From NCBI GenBank assembly GCA_017429695.1, contig JAFROK010000034.1, forward strand, positions 62,001 to 126,000: a stretch of 64,000 nucleotides of DNA, given 5' to 3'. The translations under genes were made by a program, and so were the position numbers. The notes beneath the pieces are model-generated. The model did no database searches. It saw only the letters and a list, made by a program, of their open reading frames with translations, and was not told the DNA's origin. The stretch comes from Clostridia bacterium. Lineage in GTDB: Bacteria > Bacillota > Clostridia > Christensenellales > Aristaeellaceae. This document shows, in pieces, positions 28,821 to 38,279 of the stretch. Positions within the stretch are counted from its first letter, which is position 1, and every line of letters starts with the position of its first letter.

Positions 28821-29807
28821 ATGAAAAAAGCATTATTTCAGAAGAAAACAGACAACGAATCCCCCCGGAAGCGCAGCAAAATCCGCCTGATCCTGGGGTG
28901 CGTGCTCGTTGCGCTGGTCCTCGTTTTCTCGCTGATTGTACTGATTAATATGCGCCAGCGTGTCGGCGCTGCCTCCGGGGCAGAACAGGATCTCCTGTGG
29001 CGCGGGCTTCAGGATGACTACATCTTCTGCATCTGCCTGCTGATTGTCTCGCTCGGCATCGCCTTCGGCATTGCGCCGTCCCGGCGGAGCACCGCCATGC
29101 GGATCGTCGGCGGCGTCATCTGGTGCATCGCGCTGGTGGTCGTCGTTGAAACCGGCTGGCTTGCCGCAAAGACCATTATCCATTCCGGACAGCAGGAGAT
29201 TGCCCCGGAAGCGAAACATGTGGTCGTTGTCGGCAGCGCCCTGACGGAGAAGGACAAGCAGCCGACGCCCATGCTGGAAGACCGTCTGGACACCGCAGCT
29301 GACTGGTGGAAGGGCCATCAGGATGACAGCCTGATCGTCTGCAAGGCCACCGAATCCGTTGTGGAGACATTCTACGGCGGCTCCATCGAAAAGAAGGAGT
29401 CCAAGGTCAAAAACACCATGCCCGGCCGCAAAAGCAGAAAAGGCACCACCCCGGAAACCGTCCTGACCACCCATATCACCGACCGGGGCGTTCCGGCTTC
29501 TTCCGTCATCATGGAAACCGACTCGACAAATGCCGAAGAAGCCTTTGAAAAGGTCCTGGGCCTGAAGGAGCTCTATGCGGGCACAGACCTCGACACCAAG
29601 GTGGACCTGGATATCACAACCGATACGCCCATCGTCATCGTCACCAACGGCTGCTTCATGAACGATACAATCCGCCAGGCCAGGAAGGCAGGCTTCACCA
29701 ACATCTCCCGTCTTCCTGCCCCCTCCACTTTCGGGGATTACCTGAGCAGCTTCCTTTGGGAAACCTGGCTGGAAAACGATCCGGTCCTGAAAGCCTCCAT
29801 CGAGTAA
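28821..29807 (+). CDS. YdcF/SanA/ElyC-family (DUF218) membrane protein, 328 aa
   Basis: Three hydrophobic segments (about residues 22-43, 70-86 and 94-115) precede a DUF218 domain from about residue 130 (KHVVVVGSALTEKDKQPTPM, EDRLDTAADWW). Further family-like segments are VIMETDSTNAEEAF and IVIVTNGCFMNDTIRQARKA. Members of this family are linked with cell-envelope integrity and polyprenyl-phosphate handling in other bacteria. The start follows GGAGG by about 8 bases. It is transcribed alone and ends at a strong hairpin terminator shared with the AraC gene opposite. Confidence 0.8.
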   Translation: MKKALFQKKTDNESPRKRSKIRLILGCVLVALVLVFSLIVLINMRQRVGAASGAEQDLLWRGLQDDYIFCICLLIVSLGIAFGIAPSRRSTAMRIVGGVIWCIALVVVVETGWLAAKTIIHSGQQEIAPEAKHVVVVGSALTEKDKQPTPMLEDRLDTAADWWKGHQDDSLIVCKATESVVETFYGGSIEKKESKVKNTMPGRKSRKGTTPETVLTTHITDRGVPASSVIMETDSTNAEEAFEKVLGLKELYAGTDLDTKVDLDITTDTPIVIVTNGCFMNDTIRQARKAGFTNISRLPAPSTFGDYLSSFLWETWLENDPVLKASIE

Positions 29808-29830
29808 ACAGTACGGAAATTCCTCCCGTC

Positions 29831-29865
29831 AAAAAATCTCCTGTGGCCGTCACAGGAGATTTTTT
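29831..29865. terminator. Bidirectional intrinsic terminator
   Basis: AAAAAATCTCCTGTG and CACAGGAGATTTTTT are perfect arms around GCCGT. The A-run and T-run on the two sides let it serve both the DUF218 gene and the opposing AraC gene. Confidence 0.9.
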
Positions 29866-29896
29866 GATGATTTCTTGCCTGATATTACGCTTAAAC

Positions 29897-30727
29897 CTAC
29901 ATTTCCGAATATGTTCGTACAACCGACACCCAACCCTGGGCCATCTTGTCCCGGTATTCCCCGGGTGTCATTTTTTGTTCTTCCATGAAAGCGCGGTGAA
30001 AGTTCCGCGTGCTTTCATAACCACATTCAAAACACACTTCCTTGATGCTGCGCGTCGGATCCTGTAACATTTGGCAGGCTTTCTCAATCCGGATCGTGTT
30101 CAGGAACTGCCTGAAGTGGATATGGAGTTTCTGGGAAAGCAGATGACTGAGATGGGAACGTCCGATTCCCATTTCCTTTGCAACGGAATCCAGGGACAGG
30201 TTTTCCCGGGCATGCTGCTGGATATAATACAGGATTTTATACATCATATTGTCGCGGTTCAGCTCAGCGGATGGCGCCAGCTCCAGCTTCATCAGGAGAC
30301 ACCCCACCAGCAGGTGGATGTAGGCCTGGGCCAGCGGGTGGTTTTCATCCTGTTTGGCATATCCTTCCAGATGGTGGATAGCGGTTTCCGTCTCTTCGGG
30401 GCATTCGCTGATGCTCACCATCGGGAAAACCGGCCAGAGGGTAATCAATGTCTGATGAAACTCATCAATCAGGCCGGGAGAAAGGCCGACAAACAAGCCT
30501 TCCGCATCCTCGGAAGCACTTTCATAGCTGTGGATCATGCCCGGAAAAATGACCATGATCGTATTCGGTTCCATGGTGAACAGGGCTCCGTTTACGGTCA
30601 TATTCATATGGCCTTTACGGAGGATAATGATTTCCACCGCTTCATGCATGTGGGCAGGATATGGATTTGTGCAGACCGGACCCAGCCTGAAACGCTTTTC
30701 CTTGATGGGTTCCACCAGCACAGCCAT
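29897..30727 (-). CDS. AraC-family transcriptional regulator, 276 aa
   Basis: An N-terminal cupin-like domain (AHMHEAVEIIILRKGHMNMT near residues 25-45) is followed by two helix-turn-helix motifs in the C-terminal 100 residues: SVAKEMGIGRSHLSHLLSQK and IKEVCFECGYESTRNFHRAF, then MTPGEYRDKM. The start at 30727 is chosen because AGGGGG lies about 10 bases upstream; the ATG at 30748 has no ribosome site. It lies downstream of pyrG in the same direction but is unlikely to be functionally linked to it. Its target is unknown. It shares little beyond the family pattern with the AraC protein at 23088. Confidence 0.85.
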   Translation of the reverse strand: MAVLVEPIKEKRFRLGPVCTNPYPAHMHEAVEIIILRKGHMNMTVNGALFTMEPNTIMVIFPGMIHSYESASEDAEGLFVGLSPGLIDEFHQTLITLWPVFPMVSISECPEETETAIHHLEGYAKQDENHPLAQAYIHLLVGCLLMKLELAPSAELNRDNMMYKILYYIQQHARENLSLDSVAKEMGIGRSHLSHLLSQKLHIHFRQFLNTIRIEKACQMLQDPTRSIKEVCFECGYESTRNFHRAFMEEQKMTPGEYRDKMAQGWVSVVRTYSEM

Positions 30728-30799
30728 TTCTTGCTTTCCCCCTGTCATTTTTGTCTGTCTATTTTTATATCACGGTCGGGGGATGCTTTTCAAGTTTTT

Positions 30800-32401
30800 T
30801 CAGGTATTTTTCAGGGACGCACCGACAAAGCCAAGGAACAGCGGATGGGGCTTATTGGGGCGGCTCTTGAATTCCGGATGGAACTGGACGCCGACAAAGA
30901 AATCCTCACCCGGGATTTCTACGGTTTCGATCAGTCGTCCGTCCGGTGACTGGCCGGACAGGCAGAGGCCGGCATTCTGGAGTTTTTCCCGGTATTCATT
31001 GGCAAATTCATAGCGATGGCGGTGGCGTTCACTGATTTCCAGTTTTCCATAGCAGCGGGCGATTACGGTATCCTCCTGCAGGACACAGGGATACCTGCCC
31101 AGGCGCAGGGTGCCGCCCTTATCGATCTCATCGTTCTGGCCGGGCATGAAGTGGATGACCTGATACGGCGCGTCTTCGTCAAACTCATGGGAGTTGGCGC
31201 CGGGCATTCCGGCCACGTTCCGGGCAAATTCGATGACCGCAATCTGCATGCCCAGACAGATGCCGAAATACGGCACATGATGCTCCCGGGCATACTGCGC
31301 AGTCAGGATCATGCCCTCGATTCCGCGTCCGCCGAATCCGCCGGGAACGATAATTCCCTGCACACCGGAGAGAATATTGGCATAGTTATGCTCATTCAGG
31401 CTTTCAGAATCGATCCATTCGATCTGAACCTTCGCGTCCAGGGCATAGCCGGCATGCCGCAGTGCTTCCGCCACGGACAGGTAGGCATCATGCAGCTGCA
31501 CATATTTCCCGACCAGGCCGATTTTAACAGTCTTGTTCTGGTGCCGGACGCGCTCCACCATTTCCCGCCATTCCGCCAGGTCCGGCATGGGGGCATCGAT
31601 TTTCAGCTCCCGGCAGATGATGGAGGAAATATTTGCCTCTTCCAGCATCAGCGGCGCTTCATACAACACCGGCAGCGTCAGGTTTTCAATGACGCAGTCT
31701 TCCTTGACGTTGCAGAAATGGGCAATCTTGGAAAACACGGATTCGTCCGTTATTTTTTCATCCACCCGCAGGACGATGATATTCGGCGTAATTCCCATGC
31801 CCTGCATTTCCTTGACGGAATGCTGGGTAGGCTTCGACTTATGTTCGCCGCTGGCCTTCAGGTACGGCACCAGCGTCACATGCACATACAGCGCGTTCTC
31901 CCGTCCGACCTCCAGGCCCACCTGGCGGATGGCTTCAATGAACGGCTGACTTTCGATATCGCCGATGGTGCCGCCGATTTCAGTAATGACCACATCCGCG
32001 TCGGTCTTCTCGCCGACCCGGTAGATGAAACGCTTGATTTCATCCGTCACATGCGGAATGATCTGCACGGTGGAGCCCAGGTATCCGCCCTGGCGTTCCT
32101 TGTGCAGCACGTTGGAGAACACTTTACCTGTCGTCAGGTTGGAATACTTGTTCAGGTCCTCGTCGATGAAGCGCTCATAGTGGCCCAGGTCCAGGTCGGT
32201 TTCCGCCCCGTCCTCCGTCACGTAGACTTCCCCGTGCTGATAGGGGCTCATGGTGCCAGGATCCACATTGATATACGGATCCAGTTTCTGCGCGGCGACC
32301 TTCAGGCCCCGGGCCTTCAGCAGCCGCCCGATGGAAGCGGCTGTAATTCCTTTTCCCAGCCCGGAAACCACACCGCCGGTTACGAATATATACTTCGGCA
32401 T
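30800..32401 (-). CDS. pyrG: CTP synthase
   Basis: The enzyme makes CTP from UTP, ATP and glutamine. The N-terminal amidoligase domain shows the P-loop-like [20 protein letters not shown] and [11 protein letters not shown]; the C-terminal class I glutaminase domain shows the nucleophile in FGICLGMQ and the HPEF of its catalytic triad. Length 533 residues is normal. It begins 38 bases after dapL, which begins 18 bases after glmS, so glmS-dapL-pyrG is a likely operon. Co-transcription would place this glutamine user under the glmS leader. Confidence 0.97.
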   Translation of the reverse strand: MPKYIFVTGGVVSGLGKGITAASIGRLLKARGLKVAAQKLDPYINVDPGTMSPYQHGEVYVTEDGAETDLDLGHYERFIDEDLNKYSNLTTGKVFSNVLHKERQGGYLGSTVQIIPHVTDEIKRFIYRVGEKTDADVVITEIGGTIGDIESQPFIEAIRQVGLEVGRENALYVHVTLVPYLKASGEHKSKPTQHSVKEMQGMGITPNIIVLRVDEKITDESVFSKIAHFCNVKEDCVIENLTLPVLYEAPLMLEEANISSIICRELKIDAPMPDLAEWREMVERVRHQNKTVKIGLVGKYVQLHDAYLSVAEALRHAGYALDAKVQIEWIDSESLNEHNYANILSGVQGIIVPGGFGGRGIEGMILTAQYAREHHVPYFGICLGMQIAVIEFARNVAGMPGANSHEFDEDAPYQVIHFMPGQNDEIDKGGTLRLGRYPCVLQEDTVIARCYGKLEISERHRHRYEFANEYREKLQNAGLCLSGQSPDGRLIETVEIPGEDFFVGVQFHPEFKSRPNKPHPLFLGFVGASLKNT

Positions 32402-32439
32402 CCTGTTTATCCCCCTAGTCAGTTGTCTGTTGTCAGCAA

Positions 32440-33630
32440 TTATTTATCGGCGGTTACGATTTTCCGGATCCGTTCCGCGGCAATCTTCGTTGCCTCCGGG
32501 TCGCCGAAGGATGACAGGCGGAAGAATCCTTCGCCGCAGGAGCCGAAGCCTTCGCCCGGCGTTCCGATAACCTGTACCTTATTCAGCAGCAGGTCGAAGA
32601 AATCCCAGCTCTTCATGCCGTCCGGGCATGCCATCCAGATATACGGCGCATTCTTCCCGCCCCAGTAGCGGATGCCCGCCGCGTCCAGCGCCTTCATGAT
32701 GACCCGGGCGTTTTCCTTGTAAACCATAATATTCTCCTGGAGCTGTTCCAGGCCTTCGTCCGTGAACACGGCAATGCCGGCCTTCTGGAGGATATAGGAA
32801 ATGCCGTTCGTCTTCGTGGTCCGGTTCCGGATCCACATGGCATTCAGGTTCATCCCGTCCCGCTCCAGTTCCTTGGGAATCACGGTATATCCCAGCCGTG
32901 TACCGGTAAAGCCGGCTGTCTTGGACAGGGAACAGATTTCGATAGCGCAGGTCCGGGCGCTGGGAATCTCAAAAATGCTGTGGGGATAATCACCCTCGAT
33001 AAACGCTTCGTATGCAGCGTCAAAGAGAATGACCGCCCCGCGCCTGTTGGCAAAATCCACCCACTGCTGCAACTGTTCCCGGTTGTATACCGCGCCGGTG
33101 GGATTGTTCGGGGAACACAGGTAAATCAGGTCCGCTTCCGTATCTTCCCCGGGGAGCGGCAGGAAGTCGTTATCCGGCCCTGCATTCAGGAAGTTCACCT
33201 TCCGCCCCGCGATAATGCTGGCATCCACATAGGCCGGATAGGCCGGCTGGGTTACCAGCGCCGGAGACGAAGCGTCAAACAGGTCCAGGATATCGCCCAG
33301 CTCATCGCTGGCGCCGCTGGAAACGAAAACCTCGTCCGGATCCAGGGTCACATTCCTGCGGGCATAGTATCCCGCCACCGCTTTGCGGAATTCCGGAATA
33401 CCGCATTCCGGCGTATAGCCCCGGAATGTGGCGCCGTCCGCCTGGTCGTTCACCGCTTCATGCAGTGTTTTGATCACCACGTCGCACAGCGGCCGGGAGA
33501 CATCCCCGATGCCCAGCCGGTATACCGGCATATCCGGATGCTCTGCCTGGTAAGCCGCCACCTTCTTCGAAATCCCGAAAAACAGATAGGAGTCCTTTAG
33601 GTTTCCGTAATTCCCATTCGGCTTTAACAT
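32440..33630 (-). CDS. dapL: LL-diaminopimelate aminotransferase
   Basis: This PLP enzyme converts tetrahydrodipicolinate directly to LL-diaminopimelate for lysine and peptidoglycan synthesis. The PLP lysine is in [15 protein letters not shown], and [17 protein letters not shown] is the family cofactor motif. The N terminus ([20 protein letters not shown]) is typical of DapL. The 396-residue length fits. It sits between glmS and pyrG with short gaps, linking precursors of the cell wall (glucosamine and diaminopimelate). Confidence 0.93.
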   Translation of the reverse strand: MLKPNGNYGNLKDSYLFFGISKKVAAYQAEHPDMPVYRLGIGDVSRPLCDVVIKTLHEAVNDQADGATFRGYTPECGIPEFRKAVAGYYARRNVTLDPDEVFVSSGASDELGDILDLFDASSPALVTQPAYPAYVDASIIAGRKVNFLNAGPDNDFLPLPGEDTEADLIYLCSPNNPTGAVYNREQLQQWVDFANRRGAVILFDAAYEAFIEGDYPHSIFEIPSARTCAIEICSLSKTAGFTGTRLGYTVIPKELERDGMNLNAMWIRNRTTKTNGISYILQKAGIAVFTDEGLEQLQENIMVYKENARVIMKALDAAGIRYWGGKNAPYIWMACPDGMKSWDFFDLLLNKVQVIGTPGEGFGSCGEGFFRLSSFGDPEATKIAAERIRKIVTADK

Positions 33631-33648
33631 ATCGTTTCTCCCTGTAAA

Positions 33649-35517
33649 TTATTCCACCGTCACGCTCTTGGCCAGGTTTCGCGGCTTATCCACGTCCAGT
33701 CCGCGGTTCACGCTGGTGTAGTATCCCAGCAGCTGCAGCGGCACGATCGCCAGTGACGCCATGAAATGTTCATCCGTTTTGGGAATGTAGACCGTGAAGT
33801 TCACCGAATCCTCAACGGAGAAATTCCCGTTGGTCGTAATGCCCATCAGGTAGGCACCGCGGGACTTGCATTCCATCATATTGGAAACGGTCTTCTCATA
33901 CAGCGCCTGCTGGGTCAGCACGCCGATCACCAGGGTGTTGTTCTCAATCAGGCTGATCGTTCCGTGCTTCAGTTCGCCGGCGGCATAGGCCTCCGAATGG
34001 ATGTAGCTGATCTCCTTCATCTTCAGACTGCCTTCCAGGCTGATCGCATAGTCCAGCCCGCGGCCGATGAAGAAAATGTCGTGGGTGTTGGCAATCTTGG
34101 AGGAAAACCACTGCAGCCTTTCCTTCTCATCCAGGATCCTTTTGATCTTGTCCGGAATCAGGGCAAGTTCCGCCAGCAGTTCCGCGGTCCGCTCCGGTGT
34201 AATGGCTTCCCGCACCCGGGCCATATGGATGGCCAGTACATCCGCAGCCGCCAGCTGGGCGCTGTACGCCTTGGTGGTGGCCACGGCAATTTCCGGGCCG
34301 GCCAGCGTATACAGCACATGGTCCGCTTCCCGGGCAATCGTGGAACCGATGACGTTGACGATCGCCAGCGTCATGGCGCCGCGCTCCTTGGCCACCCGCA
34401 GGGCCGCCAGGCTGTCCGCCGTTTCCCCGGACTGGGAAATGATGATCACCAGGGTGTTCCCGTTCATCGGAATGTTCCGGTAACGGAATTCAGACGCCAG
34501 CTCCACCCGGACCGGGATTCCCGCCAGGTCCTCAATCACATACTGGGCGGCCATGCCCACATGCCATGCGGAGCCGCAAGCAGCGATGTCGACCTGCTCA
34601 ATGGAGCGTATCATGTCATCCGTCAGGCCGGTCTGGCTCAGGTCAATCGTTCCATCCTTGACTACGCTGTTCAGCGTATCCCGGACCGCAACCGGCTGCT
34701 CATGGATCTCCTTGAGCATGAAGTGTTCAAAGCCGCCTTTTTCCGCCGCTTCGGCGTCCCATGTGATCTCCGTCAGTGGCATGTTCACTTCGTCGCCGTT
34801 CAGGTCGTAGAATACGACTTTCCCGGGGGATACCCGGGCTACCTGCAGGTTGTCGATATAGTATACCTGCCGGGTATACTTCAGGATGGCCGGAACGTCG
34901 GACGCCAGGTAGGAATCCTCGCCTTCCGTGCCGATGATCAGGGGAGAATCCTTGCGGGCTGCAAAAATCTCATCCGGATAATCCTTGAACATCAGGGCCA
35001 GGGCATAGCTGCCCCGGATCCGCACCATGGTCCGGGTAATCGCGTCCACCGGACCGATCTTGTATTTCTTGTAATAGTAATCCACCAGCTTTACGGCCAC
35101 TTCCGTATCTGTATCGCTGTAGAAGGAATAGCCGTGGCGCAGGAGCTTGTCCTTCAGCTCCGTGAAGTTCTCAATGATGCCGTTATGGACGCCCACCACA
35201 TCAGATTCCACGACGCCGCTGCCGGAACCCCGGCAGTTGCCGCTGACGTGCGGATGTGCATTCACCAGGCTGGGATCCCCGTGGGTAGCCCAGCGGGTAT
35301 GGCCGATGCCGCAGCATCCCGCCAGAGCCCGGCCCTGGTCCGTCTTATCCGCCAGGTGATGCAGCTTTCCGGTGGCCTTCACGACCTCAGCCAGCGCCGT
35401 TCCATTCCGAACGGCCAGGCCGGCGGAATCATATCCCCGGTATTCCAGCCTGGAAAGGCTGTCCAGCAGGATCGGCGCCGCCTGAACATGTCCCGTATAT
35501 CCAACGATTCCGCACAT
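33649..35517 (-). CDS. glmS: Glutamine--fructose-6-phosphate aminotransferase (isomerizing)
   Basis: GlmS makes glucosamine-6-phosphate from fructose-6-phosphate and glutamine, the first step to UDP-GlcNAc. The mature N terminus begins with the catalytic Cys in MCGIVGYTG, so the start is ATG 35517 with GGAGG 8 bases before it, not 35568. The glutaminase domain spans residues 1-240 and two SIS domains follow (VDIAACGSAWHVGMAAQYV; SQSGETADSLAALR; FFIGRGLDYAISLEGSLK). It ends in the usual KPRNLAKSVTVE. The leader is only about 70 bases and has no room for a glmS ribozyme. Instead it holds an intrinsic terminator. Confidence 0.97.
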   Translation of the reverse strand: MCGIVGYTGHVQAAPILLDSLSRLEYRGYDSAGLAVRNGTALAEVVKATGKLHHLADKTDQGRALAGCCGIGHTRWATHGDPSLVNAHPHVSGNCRGSGSGVVESDVVGVHNGIIENFTELKDKLLRHGYSFYSDTDTEVAVKLVDYYYKKYKIGPVDAITRTMVRIRGSYALALMFKDYPDEIFAARKDSPLIIGTEGEDSYLASDVPAILKYTRQVYYIDNLQVARVSPGKVVFYDLNGDEVNMPLTEITWDAEAAEKGGFEHFMLKEIHEQPVAVRDTLNSVVKDGTIDLSQTGLTDDMIRSIEQVDIAACGSAWHVGMAAQYVIEDLAGIPVRVELASEFRYRNIPMNGNTLVIIISQSGETADSLAALRVAKERGAMTLAIVNVIGSTIAREADHVLYTLAGPEIAVATTKAYSAQLAAADVLAIHMARVREAITPERTAELLAELALIPDKIKRILDEKERLQWFSSKIANTHDIFFIGRGLDYAISLEGSLKMKEISYIHSEAYAAGELKHGTISLIENNTLVIGVLTQQALYEKTVSNMMECKSRGAYLMGITTNGNFSVEDSVNFTVYIPKTDEHFMASLAIVPLQLLGYYTSVNRGLDVDKPRNLAKSVTVE

Positions 35518-35540
35518 ATCATAATCCTCCGTAATTTCAT

Positions 35541-35583
35541 AAAAAAACGGGTAAAGGGGGTCTTTCACAAGACCCCCTTGCCC
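35541..35583 (-). terminator. Leader terminator (attenuator) in front of glmS
   Basis: On the minus strand AAGGGGGTCTT and AAGACCCCCTT pair around GTGA, extended by GGG/CCC, and are followed by GTTTTTTT. It lies between the predicted promoter and the glmS start. Its 5' arm contains GCAAGGGGGTC (35581-35571), the version here of the motif shared with the glnA, asnB and amt leaders. It could also end amt transcripts, whose stop is 75 bases upstream. Confidence 0.8.
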
Positions 35584-35595
35584 TGTTCGGGGAGG

Positions 35596-35625
35596 ATCAT
35601 ATCATACTTGATTGCCCGTTGTCAA
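35596..35625 (-). promoter_or_regulatory. Promoter of glmS
   Basis: TTGACA at 35625-35620 and TATGAT at 35601-35596 on the minus strand, spacer 18. Predicted transcripts start near 35588. Confidence 0.65.
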
Positions 35626-35641
35626 TAATACATTATAATAC

Positions 35642-35662
35642 ATTAATACAAGTTGTATTAAT
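35642..35662. promoter_or_regulatory. 21-bp perfect palindrome, candidate operator between amt and glmS
   Basis: Arms ATTAATACAA and TTGTATTAAT flank a single G. The palindrome overlaps the amt stop codon and lies 17 bases upstream of the glmS -35 box. It is followed by two 10-bp near-repeats AATACATTAT/AATACATTAA. Symmetry and position suggest a dimeric repressor or activator site; the protein is unknown. Confidence 0.5.
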
Positions 35663-37373
35663 CATCTCCCTGCAGTGCGTCATACCCCGTCTCGCCGGTC
35701 CGGACACGAACCACGTCCTCCACGTCGTGGACGAAGATCTTGCCGTCGCCGATATGGCCGGTATACAGCACCTTCCGGGCTGTTTCGATGACCTTGGCCA
35801 CCGGCACCTTGCTGACCACGATATCCACCTGGACCTTCGGCAGCAGCGTCACTTCAACCGGCGTGCCGCGGTAATACTCAGGCTTGCCCTTCTGCATGCC
35901 GTAGCCCATGACGTTGGTCACGGTCATGCCCGTGATGCCGATGCCGTTCATGGCGGTCTTCAGGCTCTCCAGGCTGGCCGGACGGCAGACGATCTGCACG
36001 CGGGTGTAGACCGGTTCATCAGGCGCCTTTTCAGCCTTCTTAGCAGTTGTAACCGGTCCGATAACTGCCGCAGCGCCTTCCGCCACGGGCGGCACTTCAC
36101 CGGTCAGAGTGAATACGCCTTCCTCAGGCAGGATGGAGAATCCGGCATAAGCAGTGGTCAGGCCGTGCTCGCTGCGGTCGAGGCCCATGACCTCATCTTC
36201 TGCGTCAGCCCGCAGGCCGATGGTCTTTTTGATCACAAAGAACACAATGGTGATCACCACAGCTGTCCATGCAATCGTTGCGCCGACGCCCAGCGCCTGC
36301 ACGCCCAGGAAATGGAATCCGCCGCCGTAGAAAACGCCCTTCTCCGTGCTCACGCCCGTGGCGAACAGTCCTGTCAGGAGCGTTCCCATCGCACCGCATA
36401 CTCCGTGAACGGAGATCGCACCGACCGGGTCATCGATTTTGACCACATTGTCAAAGAAGCTGACCGACAGCACCACCAGGATGCCGCATACCAGGCCGAT
36501 GATTGCCGCACCGAAGGGGTTAACCGCGTCACACCCGGCTGTAATGCCGACCAGACCGGCCAGCGCCGCGTTGAAGGTCATGGATACATCCGGCTTGCCG
36601 TAACGGGCCCAGGTAAAGATCATGCAAGCCAGGGTTGCCACTGCCGCCGCCAGGTTGGTGTTAAAGAACACCAGGCTGGCGGATTCGATCGCTTCATCGC
36701 TGTCCATCGCCACGGTGGACGCACCATTGAAACCGAACCAGCAGAACCAGAGGATAAACACGCCGAGCGCGGCGATCGACAGGTTATGGCCCAGGATCGC
36801 CCGGGGCTTTCCGTCCTTGCCGTACTTGCCGATGCGCGGCCCCAGCATCTTCGCGCCAATCAGGGCGCAGACGCCGCCGACCATATGCACCGCGGTGGAA
36901 CCGGCAAAATCATGGAATCCCATTTCAGCCGCCCAGCCGCCGCCCCAGATCCAGTGGCCGCTGACCGGATAGATAAACAATGAAATCGCCGCGGAGTAGA
37001 TGCAGTAAGCAGAGAACTTTGTGCGCTCCGCCATGGCACCGGAAACGATCGTCGCGGAAGTCGCACAGAAGACGGTCTGGAAAATCGCGAAGGCCCACAG
37101 CGGTACGCCGTCCGGCAGGACCGCACCGTATTCCTTCATGATGAAGGGATCGATCCAGCCAAACAGGGCCGTACCCGATCCGAACATGATGCCAAATCCG
37201 ATCAGCCAGTAGATCGGGGTACCGATACAGAAGTCCATCAGGTTCTTCATCAGGATATTACCGGTATTCTTGGCCCGGGTAAAACCGGCTTCACACATCG
37301 CGAAGCCTGCCTGCATGAAGAAGACCAGCGCCGCGCCTATGAGGACCCAGATTGTGTTTGCTGCAGAGAACAT
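35658..37373 (-). CDS. amt: Ammonium transporter fused to a C-terminal P-II regulatory domain
   Basis: Residues about 5-405 are an Amt channel: MCEAGFTRAKNTGNILMKNL, the GHWIWGGGWAAEMGFHDFAG region and the conserved pore-His segment AISVHGVCGAMGTLL. After a linker of about 50 residues rich in Ala, Pro and Glu, residues from about 450 to 571 form a complete P-II protein. This starts with YTRVQIVCRPASLESLKTAM, has the T-loop tyrosines in GKPEYYRGTPVEV and ends with the signature GKIFVHDVEDVVRVRTGE. P-II normally is a separate trimer that plugs Amt when nitrogen is plentiful; here channel and plug are joined. The gene has its own promoter and leader terminator at 37415-37497. Confidence 0.95.
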   Translation of the reverse strand: MFSAANTIWVLIGAALVFFMQAGFAMCEAGFTRAKNTGNILMKNLMDFCIGTPIYWLIGFGIMFGSGTALFGWIDPFIMKEYGAVLPDGVPLWAFAIFQTVFCATSATIVSGAMAERTKFSAYCIYSAAISLFIYPVSGHWIWGGGWAAEMGFHDFAGSTAVHMVGGVCALIGAKMLGPRIGKYGKDGKPRAILGHNLSIAALGVFILWFCWFGFNGASTVAMDSDEAIESASLVFFNTNLAAAVATLACMIFTWARYGKPDVSMTFNAALAGLVGITAGCDAVNPFGAAIIGLVCGILVVLSVSFFDNVVKIDDPVGAISVHGVCGAMGTLLTGLFATGVSTEKGVFYGGGFHFLGVQALGVGATIAWTAVVITIVFFVIKKTIGLRADAEDEVMGLDRSEHGLTTAYAGFSILPEEGVFTLTGEVPPVAEGAAAVIGPVTTAKKAEKAPDEPVYTRVQIVCRPASLESLKTAMNGIGITGMTVTNVMGYGMQKGKPEYYRGTPVEVTLLPKVQVDIVVSKVPVAKVIETARKVLYTGHIGDGKIFVHDVEDVVRVRTGETGYDALQGDD

Positions 37374-37414
37374 TCAACTCACTCTCCTTTTCTCTGTGCG
37401 TCTGCACAGGTATC

Positions 37415-37454
37415 AAAAAAGGCGCCGGGGTGCTTCTGCACACCCTTGCGCCTT
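37415..37454 (-). terminator. Leader terminator (attenuator) in front of amt
   Basis: On the minus strand AAGGCGC pairs with GCGCCTT and an inner GGGTG-TGC/GCA-CCCC stem closes on AGAA; TTTTTT follows. The 5' arm includes GCAAGGGTGTG (37449-37439), the shared leader motif. It lies 15 bases from the predicted -10 box and about 40 bases before the start codon. Confidence 0.8.
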
Positions 37455-37468
37455 GCTTGATTGCGTGT

Positions 37469-37497
37469 ATTGTATACAGGATCCAATCGTCTGTCAA
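37469..37497 (-). promoter_or_regulatory. Promoter of amt
   Basis: TTGACA at 37497-37492 and TACAAT at 37474-37469, spacer exactly 17. Confidence 0.8.
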
Positions 37498-37543
37498 GCG
37501 GAAAACAACCGAAGAACATTGGTTTTTTCACGCATCTTTTTTC

Positions 37544-38263
37544 TCAGCCGCCGATCTGCTTTTCCAGCCGTCCCATAATCTCCCGGTAGGCGTCCTCAAC
37601 GCCGCCCATATCCCGCCGGAAACGGTCCTTGTCGAGCTTTTCATGGGTCTTGCTGTCCCACAGGCGGCAGGTATCCGGGCTGATTTCATCCGCCAGGACG
37701 ATGGTTCCGTCTGACAGGCGGCCGAACTCCAGCTTGAAGTCCACCAGCGTCACGCCGCAGGAAAGCCAGAATTCCTTCAGTGCTTCATTGATCCGGAAAG
37801 AAAGGTCCTTGATGGTTTCAATTTCTTCTTTGGTCGCCAGTTTCAGCGCCAGGGCGTGGTATTCGTTCAGCAGCGGATCGCCGAGTTCGTCGTTCTTATA
37901 GGAAAACTCAATCGTCGGCGCGTCAAAAACAATGCCTTCCTCCACGCCGTAATGCTTCGCAAAGGATCCCGCTGAGATATTCCGGATAATCACTTCCAGC
38001 GGTACAATCTGCACGCGCTTGACCAGTGTATCCCGTTCGCTGAGTTCCTTCACAAAGTGGGTCGGAATTCCCTTCTTCGCCAGCATCTGCATCAGGGCAT
38101 TGCTCATCCGGTTGTTGATGACGCCTTTGCCTTCAATGGTGCCCTTTTTCAGGCCGTTGAATGCCGTTGCATCGTCCTTGTAGGACACGATCAGCAGCTC
38201 CGGATTCTCCGTCTCGAATACTTTCTTGGCCTTGCCTTCGTACAGCTGAACTCCCTTGTTCAT
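37544..38263 (-). CDS. purC: Phosphoribosylaminoimidazole-succinocarboxamide (SAICAR) synthase
   Basis: PurC joins CAIR and aspartate in purine synthesis. Family motifs are LYEGKAKKVFETENPELL at the N terminus, VPLEVIIRNISAGSFAKHYG and VLADEISPDTCRLWDSKTHE. The start is ATG 38263, with GGAGGG 8 bases ahead; upstream codons to 38497 belong to the 3' part of gltD in another frame. Length 239 residues is normal. It begins 16 bases after gltD, so it is the last gene of the glnA-nitR-gltB-gltD-purC transcript. Confidence 0.97.
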   Translation of the reverse strand: MNKGVQLYEGKAKKVFETENPELLIVSYKDDATAFNGLKKGTIEGKGVINNRMSNALMQMLAKKGIPTHFVKELSERDTLVKRVQIVPLEVIIRNISAGSFAKHYGVEEGIVFDAPTIEFSYKNDELGDPLLNEYHALALKLATKEEIETIKDLSFRINEALKEFWLSCGVTLVDFKLEFGRLSDGTIVLADEISPDTCRLWDSKTHEKLDKDRFRRDMGGVEDAYREIMGRLEKQIGG

Positions 38264-38279
38264 TGAAACCACCCTCCTG

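Noticed and set aside
35518-35600. glmS ribozyme upstream of glmS
   Set aside because: The predicted leader is only about 70 bases and is occupied by a terminator hairpin; the conserved ribozyme core was not found.
31016-35628. Plus-strand frames of 550 and 620 codons over pyrG and glmS
   Set aside because: They are antisense to conserved enzymes and contain no recognisable domain.
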